Origin: Conchocele bisecta
Lineage: Eukaryota > Mollusca > Bivalvia > Lucinida > Thyasiridae
Reading direction: 5' to 3'
DNA: 64,000 nt
Assembly (NCBI GenBank): GCA_029237695.1
Contig: CM055279.1
Location: 57,919,530-57,983,529, forward strand
Shown: one piece after another, positions 35,904-47,329 of the stretch
Position numbering within the stretch: position 1 is the first letter of the stretch
Layout of the letters: every line of letters begins with the position of its first letter
Made by a program: the position numbers and the translations under genes
The notes under the pieces: generated by a model
Database searches by the model: none
The model's input: the letters and a program-made list of their open reading frames with translations, nothing else
Told to the model about the DNA's origin: nothing

Positions 35904-36510
35904 TCGGGTGACACATTTAATCGATACGATATAAATAATTAGTCGGTCTCAGATTCAGGCACATATGGGAAATGGTGTTCACTTTATGTTTGATGTCGGA
36001 TCAAAATCGATTTTTTCTTGCGCACACGATGGCACCGGCCGATTTTTTTTAAATGGTGCCCAAAGTTGTCCCCCGGGCCATTTAAGGACCACACCCAATG
36101 GGCGTGATTTTGAGCTAGTCCCCCGAGTTGTCCCCCGGGCCATTTAAAGACCACACCCAATGGGCGTGATTTTGAGCTAGAGGGGATTTGTACAATTGTT
36201 AAATGATAACCGATTTTAATGCTTTTGGTGTCGATTTGTAGGTTTTCAGGTGTGCTGAGGCCGATGACACAAAAATCAAAATCAAATATGGCCACCATAA
36301 GGTGAACAAAAGTAAAATGTCCGCAAAAAAAGTGTAAAATTGCGTACTTTGTTTATAATGTTTCAAATGGGTCATTCCAATTAATTATAGATGTGTATCT
36401 TTTTATTTCTGACATACATGTTCGCTGATAATAAAAATAACATTCAAAATGGCCGTCATAATAGACATAAAAATCAAAATGGCCGCCGAAATATTATAAT
36501 TATGTTCAGA

Positions 36511-36910
36511 TTTGTGAAAATTGTTGATTATATAGATATTTGAAATGGCGTTCAGACATACAGCAAGGCGATACCTGTGCATTTAAAATAGTTTAAATGT
36601 TGTATAATTATATGATTTAACCATTATATTAATACTATCTCACCAAGAATACATGTAAACACCAACGCCACATGCTCACACACCGTCCCCCTCACTCCAC
36701 CTATATTCCATGGAATTCTACCGGACTAGATATTATACGTACTGGTGGCTTAAATGGCGGTACAATTGTGCATATAAATACTGCATATGCTTATTGAACA
36801 AAATGAATCTATCACTGTTTTGACCAGTGTAGATCATAATCATACTCTATTTATGACCTGACATAGGCATATTATATTACCATCAGTAATGTCACTTCGC
36901 CATCAGAATA
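36511..36910. other. Interior of the 4.9-kb element upstream of the gene
   Basis: AT-rich, no recognised exon or promoter motif beyond ordinary TATA-like runs. Confidence 0.4.
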
Positions 36911-39442
36911 GTGAACACTGTGGTCCCTGAGCATGAATCTGATGACACACAGTCAAGTATTCAATGTGAAAATGCCGATCCAGATGGCATGGGTGACACA
37001 TGTGGAGCTACAAGTGTGATGATGGATGAAGGACAAATAAGTATATTGTCGACGAAACAATCCAATGAGGCTGACACTAAAATGGAGTGCATCGAGATTC
37101 ATGAATCGGATGACATTGTCACAGAGCCAACTGTCCAATGTGAAGATGGCGATGCAGGTGACATGGGTAACACACACGAAGCTGAAAGTGTGATTCTGAA
37201 TGAAGAACCAAACACACAATTGGGGATACATGCCAATGAGGCTTATACGCAGGTGGATGACTCTCTGGCATCAGCCATAGATAACCTTCGCCGTGAACAA
37301 ACACCGGGTAACCTTGGAAAGGTGGTAAGTCACCCAGACATGACGCTGCCACCTACACTGATGGGAGGATCGCTACATGGATGGACTCGTTTATAGAGAT
37401 GGTGAATATCCTCTTGAAGATTATCCATTTCCATCGCACAGGCAATTGGGAGGGATTTCTAGAGTCTATACATCACTTCTTGCCGTGGTGCTTTGGAGTT
37501 GAATCGCCAGAATTATGCCCGAAACATGAGCTACTTTTATATTGATACGAGAAATCTGAAGACTCTAAATCCCAGTGCATATCAATATCTCGTTGATGGG
37601 GGTTTCTGTGGCTCGTTGAGTGGTGAGAAACACACGAAGACACATAATGCTGGCGCAAGTGCGCGATGGGTCCGGATCAACCACTACCTAGCAGCCCTCA
37701 AGCAGCATCTCGATGACACAGTGAAGAAGGACGCACATTCTAAGCATGCGGAACTCGGTAGTAAACGGATGAAAAAGGATGAAACTGCTGTTGAACGAAT
37801 TGCAGTGGGGTTACACACTTGGGTTCCCGACATTTGGTCACCAAGCCAGCCACTCATAAACATATCCATTGGAATAGTAGCTTCAGAAGAAATGGCAAAC
37901 AATGTAGAGACCACAAAATAACTTGGGGATAAAGCAAGCAAATAATTTATACAGCGAATAACAACGGTTGACGAACAACTGCAAACATACCCACAGCAGG
38001 CGACAACACACAACAGGTCTGAATATATAGAACCAGGTGACATATTGACACACCCTGCATAACTCGACCGACCACAGGGTACCATGATCCAATCAAACGA
38101 CAAACAGTTTTTACCTTTGATAAACTCGCTGAAAATGTCAATAGTAGAAGACGAAGGGAGATAATTTGCAACAATCCTAACCGACTATGATGCTCGAAAG
38201 TTGAATCTGCGCCCTATCATGGATTGGCTAATTACAAGCAAACCATGGGCTATTTGCAGTGAATTAGGTCTGAATAGAATATCAGCGAAATCATTGTTCA
38301 GAAACAATCTACAGAACCTTTCCCCAGAACCACCAACTGCCACTGTGCCGACAGAAATTGAATGTAGCATAGTGGATGCAATGAGAGTCGTGCGTCTAAT
38401 TCCAATAACTGGGCTTGTACCTAACACAATCAGATCATGGGCAAACAGGGTTGTGGTGTATCTCAGAACTTTGCCAGGCTCAACCATTCACCTTGTATTT
38501 GATGATTATCGTCCATCCGATGGAAACGTGTACATGTCCAAAGCTCGACCTGACAGGGGAAGAGAGAGAGAGAGACACATAGCAGATATTGGACAAAGGT
38601 TACCAAGATTGGTACGACTTCCTTACGAATGACAGCAATAACATTCAGCTTACACATCTGCTAGCAGATGGTTCTCAGCCCGCAGTTGACGTACCTGAAC
38701 TGTGTTCGCAGCAGAAGGAAGCTGATCCCAGACTGGCACATCACGCAGTCTATGCTTCCACCAGACATGCGGGTGTATGTGTTGTAGCTGATGACACTGA
38801 TGTGTTGGGATTGCGTCATGAAAATGTGGTATAACATATCACAATGTCAAAGCTTTAGCAGAACATCTGGGAGATGATATATGTAAACGTCTTCCGGCAT
38901 TCCATGTACTGACTGGGTGTGACTTTACACAGCCTTTCTACGGTCGGTCTAAATACCGATGCTTCAGAAAAATGCAACATAATTCACATACATTGTCACT
39001 GTTGTCAAGCTTGGAGACTACTGAGGCCGATGTCAACGAGGTCACAGACTTTCTCCTCCATGTTATCTACAACCGACCGAAAAAATAGAAGACACCCGGA
39101 GATAGTCGATATGTTATGCTCTTTTCCGGGAAGGGAAGTAAGCGTACATTCACGCCACTAAAGGGGCTACCACAAGATCGACTATCTCTAAAATATGCAA
39201 TCCAGCGTGCCAACCTCGTTGCAAACGGGATGGTAAATTGCTTGAAAAGTACATACCACCAACTGGATGTACTGGCATATGGCTGGGAACTTGATAATGT
39301 TATCCCTGTGTCAATTTGGTACGAAGGGAACGCATTACATCGCAATGACGAACTGGATCGCATGCCGTGTGTGGAGCATCCACAGCTACCACTGACTGAA
39401 ACATCAGCGGCTGTCACCCCAGAAGACATCCAGACATTCTAG
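36911..39442 (+). pseudogene. FEN/PIN-nuclease-family protein, copy B, frameshifted
   Basis: Successive plus-strand frames give one protein of about 840 residues. 36911-37396 is an acidic N-terminal region with two 38-residue repeats (HESDD...C-D-G-MG-T). It runs on in a +2 frame (MDSFIEMVNILLKIIHFHRT, 37381) and back (ELNRQNYARNMSYFYIDT, 37493-37921). The nuclease core follows: HLVFDDY with Asp at 38501, EADPRLAHHA at 38718, VVADDTDVL at 38784, and HVLTGCDFTQPF with Asp at 38921. That is the acidic-residue order of FEN1/XPG-like PIN nucleases. The C-terminal frame 39116-39442 holds LKYAIQRANLVANGMVNCLK. Stops at 37919 and about 37945 plus at least four frameshifts disable it. I recognise the family as multi-copy in molluscs and cnidarians, without a known name or function. 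Some shifts could be assembly errors. Confidence 0.65.
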
Positions 39443-39609
39443 ACGGTTTTCAGTTTGATGTTGATGCTACATACTCTGATGAGGCTTGTGTAGCACCAGA
39501 AAGCGAGGACAGCTCTCAGGATGAAAGATGAATAGGTTTAAATTGATAGACATTTCGCTGTTACACTCTCAAAGCATCCCATTGTACGAGACATATCGTA
39601 CATGTGTAG

Positions 39610-40048
39610 TCGAATATAATACACCCAATAGGCACAGGAGCAGGCAGAAATTCACACATTGATGTTAGAGTCCCTGTGTAAGCGTCTAGTGACCACTAGT
39701 ATATTACATCCGTTGGGCGCATGAACAGGCGTGATTCACACATTAGTGTTAGAGTCCCTGTGTACCCTTCTAGTGACCACTAGTATATTATATCCGTTGG
39801 GCTCAGGAACAGGCAGTGATTCACACATTAGTGTTAGAGTCCCTGTATACCCGTCTCGTGACCATTACAATATTACACTAGTTGGGCGCAGGAGCAGGCA
39901 GTATTCACACATTAGTATTAGAGTCCCTGTGTACCCGTCTCGTGACCATTAGTATATTACACACAATAGGCACAGGAGCAGGCAGTAATTCACACATTAG
40001 TGTTAGAGCCCCTGTTTAACCATCTACTGACTATATTTCACCCAATAG
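39610..40048 (+). repeat. 85-bp tandem repeat, 5 copies
   Basis: Unit: 'gttgggcgcaggagcaggca', then 'ttcacacattagtgttagag', then 'tccctgtgtacccgtct' and 'gaccactagtatatta'. Copies start near 39622, 39710, 39796, 39878 and 39963. It lies between the nuclease gene and the right arm of the element. Confidence 0.85.
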
Positions 40049-40560
40049 GCGCAGATAGTAATTTCCAAAAACTGTATATAATAAACAAGTTTTACCCATC
40101 CGTGCAGAATAATATTATTTTGGCGGCCATTTTGATTTTTATGTAGTATTAAGGAAGCCATTTTTAAGTTTGGTATTTATTATTATTGAGCTCATATGTC
40201 AAATACAAGGAATACACGCATCTCAAATGAATATAAATGACCCATTTCAGCTATTAAATTAATAATGCAAAATTGCATTAATTTGGCGGCCATTTTGAAT
40301 TTTAAACCTTATGGTGGCCATATTTGATTTTAATTTTTGTTTTAGCGGCCTCAGCACACCTGAAAACCTACAAATCGACACCAAAAGCATTAAAATCGGT
40401 TACCATTTAACAATTGTACAAATCCCCACAAGCTCAAACCACGCTCATTGGGTGTGGTCTTTAAATGGCCCGGGGGACAACTTTGGGCACCATTTAAAAA
40501 AAATTGGCCGGTGCCATCGTGTGCGCAAGAAAAAATCGATTTAGATCCGACATCAAACAT

Positions 40561-40813
40561 TTTTTTTTTTTTTTTTTTGCTTATATTTAACGGCGGCACT
40601 GGCTCGAGGACCTTGCATGCCGTCTCCCAAGAATGGGAGAAAGAACGGAGGTAGAGATTTTTTGAGAGAAGCCGGTAATTCGTATTTACAGAGCAACTAC
40701 GAATTATCGGTACCCATTCACAGCTGGGTGAACTGGAGCAGTGTGGATAAAGTGTCTTGCTCAAGGACACAACGCAGCGCCTCCGGTGAGGCTCGAACCC
40801 ACGACCTTTAGAT
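40561..40813 (-). mobile_element. SINE inserted in the right arm, with a perfect 10-bp target duplication
   Basis: Flanked by 'catcaaacat' at 40551-40560 and 40814-40823. The oligo-T at 40561-40578 is the poly(A) tail of a minus-strand insertion. The 5' part is truncated just upstream of the box-B-like 'ggttcgagcc', followed by 'gtgtccttgagcaagacact' and 'cacccagctgtgaatgggta', the central block shared with the SINE at 53.6 kb. The left arm of the host element shows the uninterrupted site. Confidence 0.92.
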
Positions 40814-41045
40814 CATCAAACATAAAGTGAACACCATTTTTCATATGTGCCTGAATCTGAGACCGACTAAATGTCCTGCCTCATTTGCATAACAAAATAG
40901 CCCGATACAAAGGCGCGTCAGTAGTTTAAAGATTAATAAATTATCATATACATAGGCCTATATGTATTGCGAGCACTCGTAATATTTAAAACTGATGGAA
41001 TCGTTACACAATTATACACTTTGAAAAAATATTTTGTGCCAACTA

Positions 41046-41269
41046 GATTTAACAGTTGTCATGTTTTCGTCATTGAATCATTCATGATACATCGATGTAC
41101 GAGTTGTCATTGAACATATCAAAGGAGTTATCTAATAAGTGTTACTAGCAGCTAATGGGATACGTGCGAGTATAAACTCAATAAGCCCACGTCCGCCGTG
41201 TGTGAGTCAGTAAAAGTATTCGCCAGATAATACACATTTTTATTTGGTCTCGTTTAACTAATTTTACCA
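41046..41269. other. Spacer
   Basis: No feature recognised. Confidence 0.4.
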
Positions 41270-41459
41270 GTAGCCTATTTCACGAACCTCCGTTAGTCGA
41301 CTAAACTCGATTAGCCTGCTAAACTTCAGGCCGTTAGTCGACTAACGGGAAAAAACGCATTTCACGAACACGTTAGTCGACTAAGCAAGGTTGTTTTGAA
41401 CGTGGCTTACAAAATCGTTCGTAATTAGTCGACTAACGGAGGTTCGTGAAATAGGCTAC
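41270..41459. mobile_element. 190-bp MITE with 34-bp perfect terminal inverted repeats
   Basis: Termini 'gtagcctatttcacgaacct' plus 'ccgttagtcgacta' and their exact complement at 41426-41459. The motif 'gttagtcgactaa' (a SalI-type GTCGAC core) recurs five times inside. No coding capacity. Confidence 0.9.
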
Positions 41460-41830
41460 AGATGGCCGCGACCCGCATTTTATTTGGAGCTCGTCGAGCA
41501 ATCTGATTATATTTTTCAATGGTCGTTGAAGTGTTTATTATTACGTCATAGCGTCATGACGTCGTTTTACGTTTGATGACGTCAGCAATGTGCGACGTAC
41601 ATTTTGGCGTCGTCAGGGGTGAATGGTGATGGAATTGAACATTAATTTGATAATAATTTGTAAACGATCCACTGAACTGGTATTAGCGTCCAATTCGTGG
41701 GTTGTTTTCACCCGTCTGATGGCGAACACACTGGACGTGTCAAAAGGCGCATAAATTCAGCCAATACAATGTTGAGTATTATTCTGAGTCACATACATAT
41801 TTTGAGATTCGCAAATATGTTTTAGATAGG
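41460..41830. other. Spacer with several TGACGTCA-like motifs
   Basis: 'gtcatgacgtcg' and 'gatgacgtcagc' at 41550-41587 resemble CRE sites. No gene adjoins them. Confidence 0.35.
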
Positions 41831-44800
41831 GGCGAGTAAAAGTATCCATCATATGCACTGGTGTTGGACTAAGAGTATTCCATATATACTCCGGTGTGTG
41901 ACTAAGAGTATTCCATAATACTCCGGTGTGTGACAAGGATATTCCACCCGAGTGGTCAGAATATGTTGTCAGAAACGAGGCTTTGCCGAGTTTCTGACGA
42001 CATATTCTGACCACGGGGGTGGAATATCCTTAGTCACACACCGGAGTATATCTGGAATACTTTTTCTCGCATACCTACTAAGTCCAGAATCATGTTTAGC
42101 CATAGTACGCCATCAACGAACCACCATAGTATAATACTAACTTGTTTTTCTTTATATGCTATCTCGAATACAACCACTCAATCGCATTACCCGTATCAAC
42201 AAATGGGTGTAAACAAAGTTTACACCAACACATTAGAGTCTCGTACATTGGATCGAAATATTTAACACATAACGGCCCAATAAAAATACGGTCTGAAGAC
42301 GCCCATGCCATCATGTGTAAACCCAATTACTACATACACACAATAAATAGGACGCAGTACGAGACAAACTCATATAAATATTGAAAATAGACCATATATC
42401 CTCAATTAAAATTTGTACAATAATGTTTACAGAATCATTTGATGTTTTTATTTTGAGTATTTATTGCAATTCCGAAACGCTGTCTTCAATTACGCAAATA
42501 TCAGTCCGCCGAAAGATTCACTCCGATGGACCGTTGCCGTTTTCAAGAAATTCTTGCTCACTGGATTATTAAACAAATATTCCAATCACTATCAACTGTC
42601 ACTATACATATGTTTGGTGAAGAATCAACAACATACGAGGTAAATATTTTGCTGTCAATCACATGTGTTTTTTTTTAATAATAATCATGTATTCAGTATT
42701 CGGCCAACTGATTTACAGACGCACCTTACACAACTCGTCCCACAAATTTACGCAAATTTTATAAAACTGGATAAAACATGAAATAAATAATAGCCTACAT
42801 GACAAATCCAGAGCGACGTTGTTGACATTGTTGTCTACTGACAGTACTGTGTAGAGAGCGTGTGTTTGTAAACAATGCAGACGACGTTTGGAAGCCAATA
42901 CACAAAAAGTAGTTCCGGCAGTGTGTCACATGTCAGCCGTGTGAGATAGCCATGTGAGACAGAAAAATCCCACATGGGCGTGGCTTCGGAAATAACATTG
43001 AAATGGACTCTGGGTATGCGAGAAAAGGATATTCCACCCGAGTGGTCAGAATATGTTGTCAGAAACGAGGCTTTGTCGAGTTTCTGACGACATATTCTGA
43101 CCACGGGGGTGGAATATCCTTAGTCACACACCGGAGTATATCTGGAATACTTTTTCTCGCATACCTACTAAGTCCAGAATCATGTTTAGCCATAGTACGC
43201 CATCAACGAACCACCATAGTATAATACTAACTTTTTTTCTTTATATGCTATCTCGAATACAACCACTCAATCGCATTACCCGTATCAACAAATGGGTGTA
43301 AACAACAAAAGTTTACACCAACAAATTAGAGTCTCCTACATTGGATCGAAACATTTAACACATAACGGCCCAATGAAAATACGGTCTGAAGACGCCCATG
43401 ACATCATGTGTAAACCCAATTACTACATACACAAAATAAATAGGACGTAGTACGAGACAAACTCATATAAATATTGAAAATAGACCATATATCCTCCATT
43501 CAAATTTGTACAATAATGTTTACAGAATCATTTTATGTTTTTATTTTGAGTATTTATTGCAATTCCGAGACGCTGTCTTCAATTACGCAAATATCAGTCC
43601 GCCGAAAGTTTCACTCCGACGGACATTTGTCATTTCAACACGTTGCCGTTTTCAAGAAATTCTTGATCACTGGATTATTAAACAAATATTCCAATCACTA
43701 TCAACTGTCACTATACATATGTTTGGGGAAGAATCAACAACATACGAGGTAAATAGTTTGCTGTCAATTACATGTGTTTTTTTTTAATAATAATGTTCGG
43801 CCAACTGATTTACAGACGCCCCTTACACAACTCGTCCCACAAATTTACGCAAATTTGATAAAACTGGATAACACCTGAAATAAATGATTGCCTACATAAC
43901 AAATCCAGAGCGACTTTGTTGACATTGTTGTCTACTGACAGTACTGTGTAGAGAGCGTGTGTTTGTAAACAATGCAGACGACATTTGGAAGCCAATACAC
44001 AAAAAGTAGTTCCGGCAGTGTGTGACATGTCAGCCGTGTGAGATAGCCGTGTGAGACAGAAAAAATCCCACATGGGCGTGGCTTCGGAAATAACATTGAA
44101 ATGGACTCTGGGTATGCGAGAAAAGGATATTCCACCCGAGTGTCAGAATATGTTGTCAGAAACGAGGATTTTCCGAGTTTCTGGCGACATATTCTGATGA
44201 CGAGGGTGGAATATCATTTTCTCGCATACCCAGAGTCCATTTCAATGTTATTTCCGAAGCCACGCCCATGTGGGATTTTTCTGTCTCACACGGCTATCTC
44301 ACACGGCTGACATGTCACACACTGCCGGAACTACTTTTGGTGTATTGGCTTCCAAACGTCGTCTGCATTGTTTACAAACACACGCTCCCTACACAGTACT
44401 GTCAGTAGACAACAATTGCGTAAATTTGTGGGACGAGTTGTGTAAGGGGCGTCTGCAAATCAGTTGGCCGAATACTGAATACATGATTATTATTAAAAAA
44501 AAACACATGTAATTGACAGCAAAATATTTACCTCGTATGTTGTTGATTCTTCCCCAAAGATATGTATAGTGACAGTTGATAGTGATTGGAATATGTGTTT
44601 AATAATCCAGTGAGCAAGAATTTCTTGAAAACGGCAACGTGTTGAAATGACAAATGTCCGTCGGAGTGAAACTTTCGGCGGACTGATATTTGCGTAATTG
44701 AAGACAGCGTTTCGGAATTGCAATAAATACTCAAAATAAGAACATAAAATGATTCTGTAAACATTATTGTACAAATTTGAGTCGAGGATATATGGTCTAT

Positions 44801-45325
44801 TTTCAATATTTATATGAGTTTGTCTCGTACTACGTCCTATTTATTTTGTGTATGTAGTAATTGGGTTTACACATGATGTCATGGGCGTCTTCAGACCGTA
44901 TTTTCATTGGGCCGTTATGTGTTAAATGTTTCGATCCAATGTAGGAGACTCTAATTTGTTGGTGTAAACTTTTGTTGTTTACACACATTTGTTGATACGG
45001 GTAATGCGATTGAGTGGTTGTATTGGAGATAGCATATAAAGAAAAAAAGTTAGTATTATACTATGGTGGTTCCTTGATGGCGTACTATGGCTAAACATGA
45101 TTCTGGACTTAGTAGGTATGCGAGAAAAAGTATTCCAGATATACTCCGGTGTGTGACTACGGATATTCCACCCTCGTGGTCAGAATATGTCGTCAGAAAC
45201 TCGACAAAGCCTCGTTTCTGACAACATATTTTCTGACCACTCGGGTGGAATATCCTTGTCACACACCGGAGTATATATGGAATACTCTTAGTCCCACACC
45301 AGTGTATATGATGGATAGTCTTAGT
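41831..45325. mobile_element. Giant palindromic composite of three 1.1-kb units
   Basis: Outer inverted ends are 41831-41940 and about 45240-45325 ('ccatcatatgcactggtgtt' type). Four hairpins of about 100 bp (41941, 43021, 44120 and 45163), each built from 'aggatattccacccgagtgg' plus 'tcagaatatgttgtcagaaa' and the complement, separate three copies of one unit. Units 42034-43020 and 43120-44110 are direct copies of about 95% identity; the unit at 44235-45160 is inverted. The central hairpin 44106-44234 makes 43005-45320 one inverted repeat with arms of about 1.1 kb. Each unit has a small open frame (for example 43506-43787) ending at a donor-like 'gaggtaaat', but no known family. Confidence 0.8.
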
Positions 45326-45600
45326 TTCGCTTTCCACAATGACAAGAAGCGGGTTCACTCATATAGTCCGTATAGCAGTATTGTTAAAGGTACAGTACAT
45401 GCACATTTCCAATGCACAACGTGATGACGAACTAAACACTCTAATACACGAGTGTGTGCTTTGCCATCATGAAGAGATGTATATACATTGGGTGGCCATC
45501 AGCGTGAAATTAAAAGGTTTTGGGGTGGCCGGTTCTATTGTGATATATACAGGTGCCAGAACATACATTCACCGGGTGATCTAGTTTCTAAGACATGTAT

Positions 45601-46152
45601 ACTACTGTCTGTTTCAAGAAACCTACCCAATAACAATAACAATGCAAAAACAATATTCTTTTCGATAATATTAAATTTTATCAAAATTTAAGAATGAGCC
45701 TTCTTTTTGTATCGTGAAATCTGGTCAAATATTGATTTTATTACGAAAAATGAGTTCTCTATGGGAATTTAACTTGGGGGAAAAAGGTGGAGAACCTGGA
45801 GGAGGAGTCGAACAACGAAAAAGTTTGGAAATTTATTCTTAAATCTTGCTAGATAGCTTGGAAATGATCTAACTAAGAAAATAAAAGTTACATTTTGAAA
45901 ATCGGTCCACCATTTCTGAAATTAGAAAAATGTCCCCATGTTAAATCCCTATAGACATCTTCACTCTATGGGGATTTAACATGTGGAAATTGTTTTTTCG
46001 CAATAACATCAATATTGGACCAAATTTCACGAAATAAAAAGTAGGCTCATTCTTAAATTTTGCTATGATTTAATATTATCGAAAACAAATATTGTTTTTG
46101 CATTATTTATATACGAGTAACATTTGGGCAGCTTTCGTGAAACAGACAGTAG
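45601..46152. mobile_element. 550-bp inverted-repeat MITE
   Basis: Arms of about 185 bp: 45601-45785 and 45960-46152 ('ctactgtctgtttca', 'atgcaaaaacaatatt' and 'aatttaagaatgagcct' in both). A diverged relative occupies about 47330-47960. Non-coding. Confidence 0.8.
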
Positions 46153-46619
46153 AGCCGATATTGATATGCGATTTTGTTTTCAGTCACCTGTGGTGGTATC
46201 CATCATGTTTTCAGTGAAGCTGTCGTTGATGTATTACTGCATATATAGTAAAACCATGAAAATCTGTCTCAGCGAAAATCGTCAATGACACAAGCCCGGC
46301 ATTTTCACGGGAGGGCTCACATACACTAGGAAGTAAACCAATGTTATCATTGTAAACATGTTATAATTGCCCTATCTTACATTGTTTTAATATTTTTATC
46401 TCCAGCTGATGGTTAACAACATATTTCTATTACAGCAACTATATGCAATGTGTACAGTTTCTGATATTATATAGTCGTTTTTGCCGATTAGCCTGGACCT
46501 ATCGACTTTTTCGTGTAATTTTAAAATTCCTAATTTTAATTTCCTCCTGTGGTAACGGTGAACAGAATAATTCGGGGGATAGATTCAACGGACGTAACGA
46601 AAGTTACATTTGAATATAT

Positions 46620-46652
<33 letters not shown>

Positions 46653-46793
46653 CGAAAAGACGTACACATATTCTCTAGCAGTCTACATCTAGCACAGAAT
46701 ACTGATAAGTGAACCTACTGGGCATGGATGTGTTGAGCGAGTGTGATAATCACAAACGGCCAGTTGTTACGTTGCTCGGCTAGGGTACACGCG
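46153..46793. other. Upstream region of the receptor exon, with an (AAT)n microsatellite
   Basis: (ATA)n/(AAT)n run at 46618-46651. This stretch should hold the promoter and 5' leader of the receptor gene. No clear TATA box or initiator could be assigned. Confidence 0.5.
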
Positions 46794-47309
46794 ATGGAAC
46801 TGCCACATAACAACTCCTATTACCCACCGGGCGCCGTCATCGTGAGTGGTGTCAGCTGTAGCCTCTCCATTATTGGCGGGCTTGGGATTTTCGCGACGTA
46901 TGTCGCGATGCCCGAAATCAGAAATTACTCTCGGAAACTAATGGTATGTCTGACGACCGCGGATATATTGACAGCCGTCGGATACCTATTCTCCACTGTC
47001 CGGTATGCTGTGAATGATGAAACATTCGTGTCCGACCCGAATGGCGGCGTGGATTTCTGCAAGGTGCAAGGGGCGATAACCACATACTCCAGTATGGTGT
47101 CCTTCTTCCTAACCGTTGTCATAGCGACACATATATTGGCCACTGTCGTCAGTCGAACGGACAGAACGGCGACCCGGCTCTGGATGATCGGCTTTAATCT
47201 GTTATCTTGGGGAATACCAGGTTTGTTGACCAGTATTACTCTAAGGGGCCGTGTTTATGGACTTGTCATTAAATCGTGGACACTATGCCATGGTAGCAGA
47301 ATATATATG
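46794..47309 (+). CDS. GPR157: GPR157-like seven-transmembrane receptor, first coding exon
   Basis: About 172 residues from the Met at 46794 (MELPHNNSYYPPGAVIV). I prefer it to the in-frame Met at 46743 because it has a better initiation context and the family has a short N-terminus. Visible are TM1 (VSGVSCSLSIIGGLGIFATY), a short loop, TM2 (LMVCLTTADILTAVGYLFST), the conserved Cys before TM3 (DFCKVQGAITTYSSMVSFF), TM3-TM4 (LWMIGFNLLSWGIPGLLTSI) and the WG-P motif. The TADxL, CxxQGA and SWGxP signatures match GPR157, a cilium-associated class-B/cAMP-receptor-like GPCR acting through Gq in vertebrates. The exon is likely to end at 'atatatg|gtatgt' (47309/47310); the last 15-20 residues fit the family poorly, so an earlier donor is possible. 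Later exons were not found; the next kilobases are transposons, so they probably lie outside or are too diverged to see. Confidence 0.75.
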
Positions 47310-47329
47310 GTATGTTGTTTATCATAGTC

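Larger units (their letters stand above)
35944..40867 (+). mobile_element. 4.9-kb element with about 550-bp terminal inverted repeats enclosing nuclease-family copy B
   Basis: Left arm 35944-36510 and right arm about 40090-40867 are inverted copies. They match from the very end ('gtcggtctcagattcaggca') through 'ccgggccatttaa', 'gtgtcgatttgtaggttttc' and 'aaaaatcaaaatggccgccg'. The right arm is longer only because of a 253-bp SINE. The left arm carries a 60-bp tandem duplication (36069-36118 and 36129-36178). TA flanks both ends, and the sequence outside continues the M1 family across the junction, so the insertion site is visible. Inside are the nuclease-family gene remnant and an 85-bp tandem array. 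Whether that gene once mobilised the element is inference. Confidence 0.75.
34741..41045 (-). mobile_element. MITE family M1, copy 4, split by later insertions
   Basis: Pieces of one inverted M1 copy lie in the right order at about 34755-34845 ('tctggcaaataaacattcaa'), 35052-35180 ('tcaggggcgataacagtgtt'), 35904-35943 ('tataaataatta') and 40868-41045 ('cctgcctcatttgcataa', then 'gcgagcactcgtaatattta'). The gaps are filled by R1 copy 2, by about 720 bases of other sequence, and by the 4.9-kb inverted-repeat element. Outer termini are worn away. Confidence 0.65.

Noticed and set aside
41757..45424. Open frames of 60-100 residues as receptor or transposase genes
   Set aside because: The same frames recur in all three units and are strand-ambiguous. 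No catalytic or family motif was found, so they are noted only as part of the composite element.
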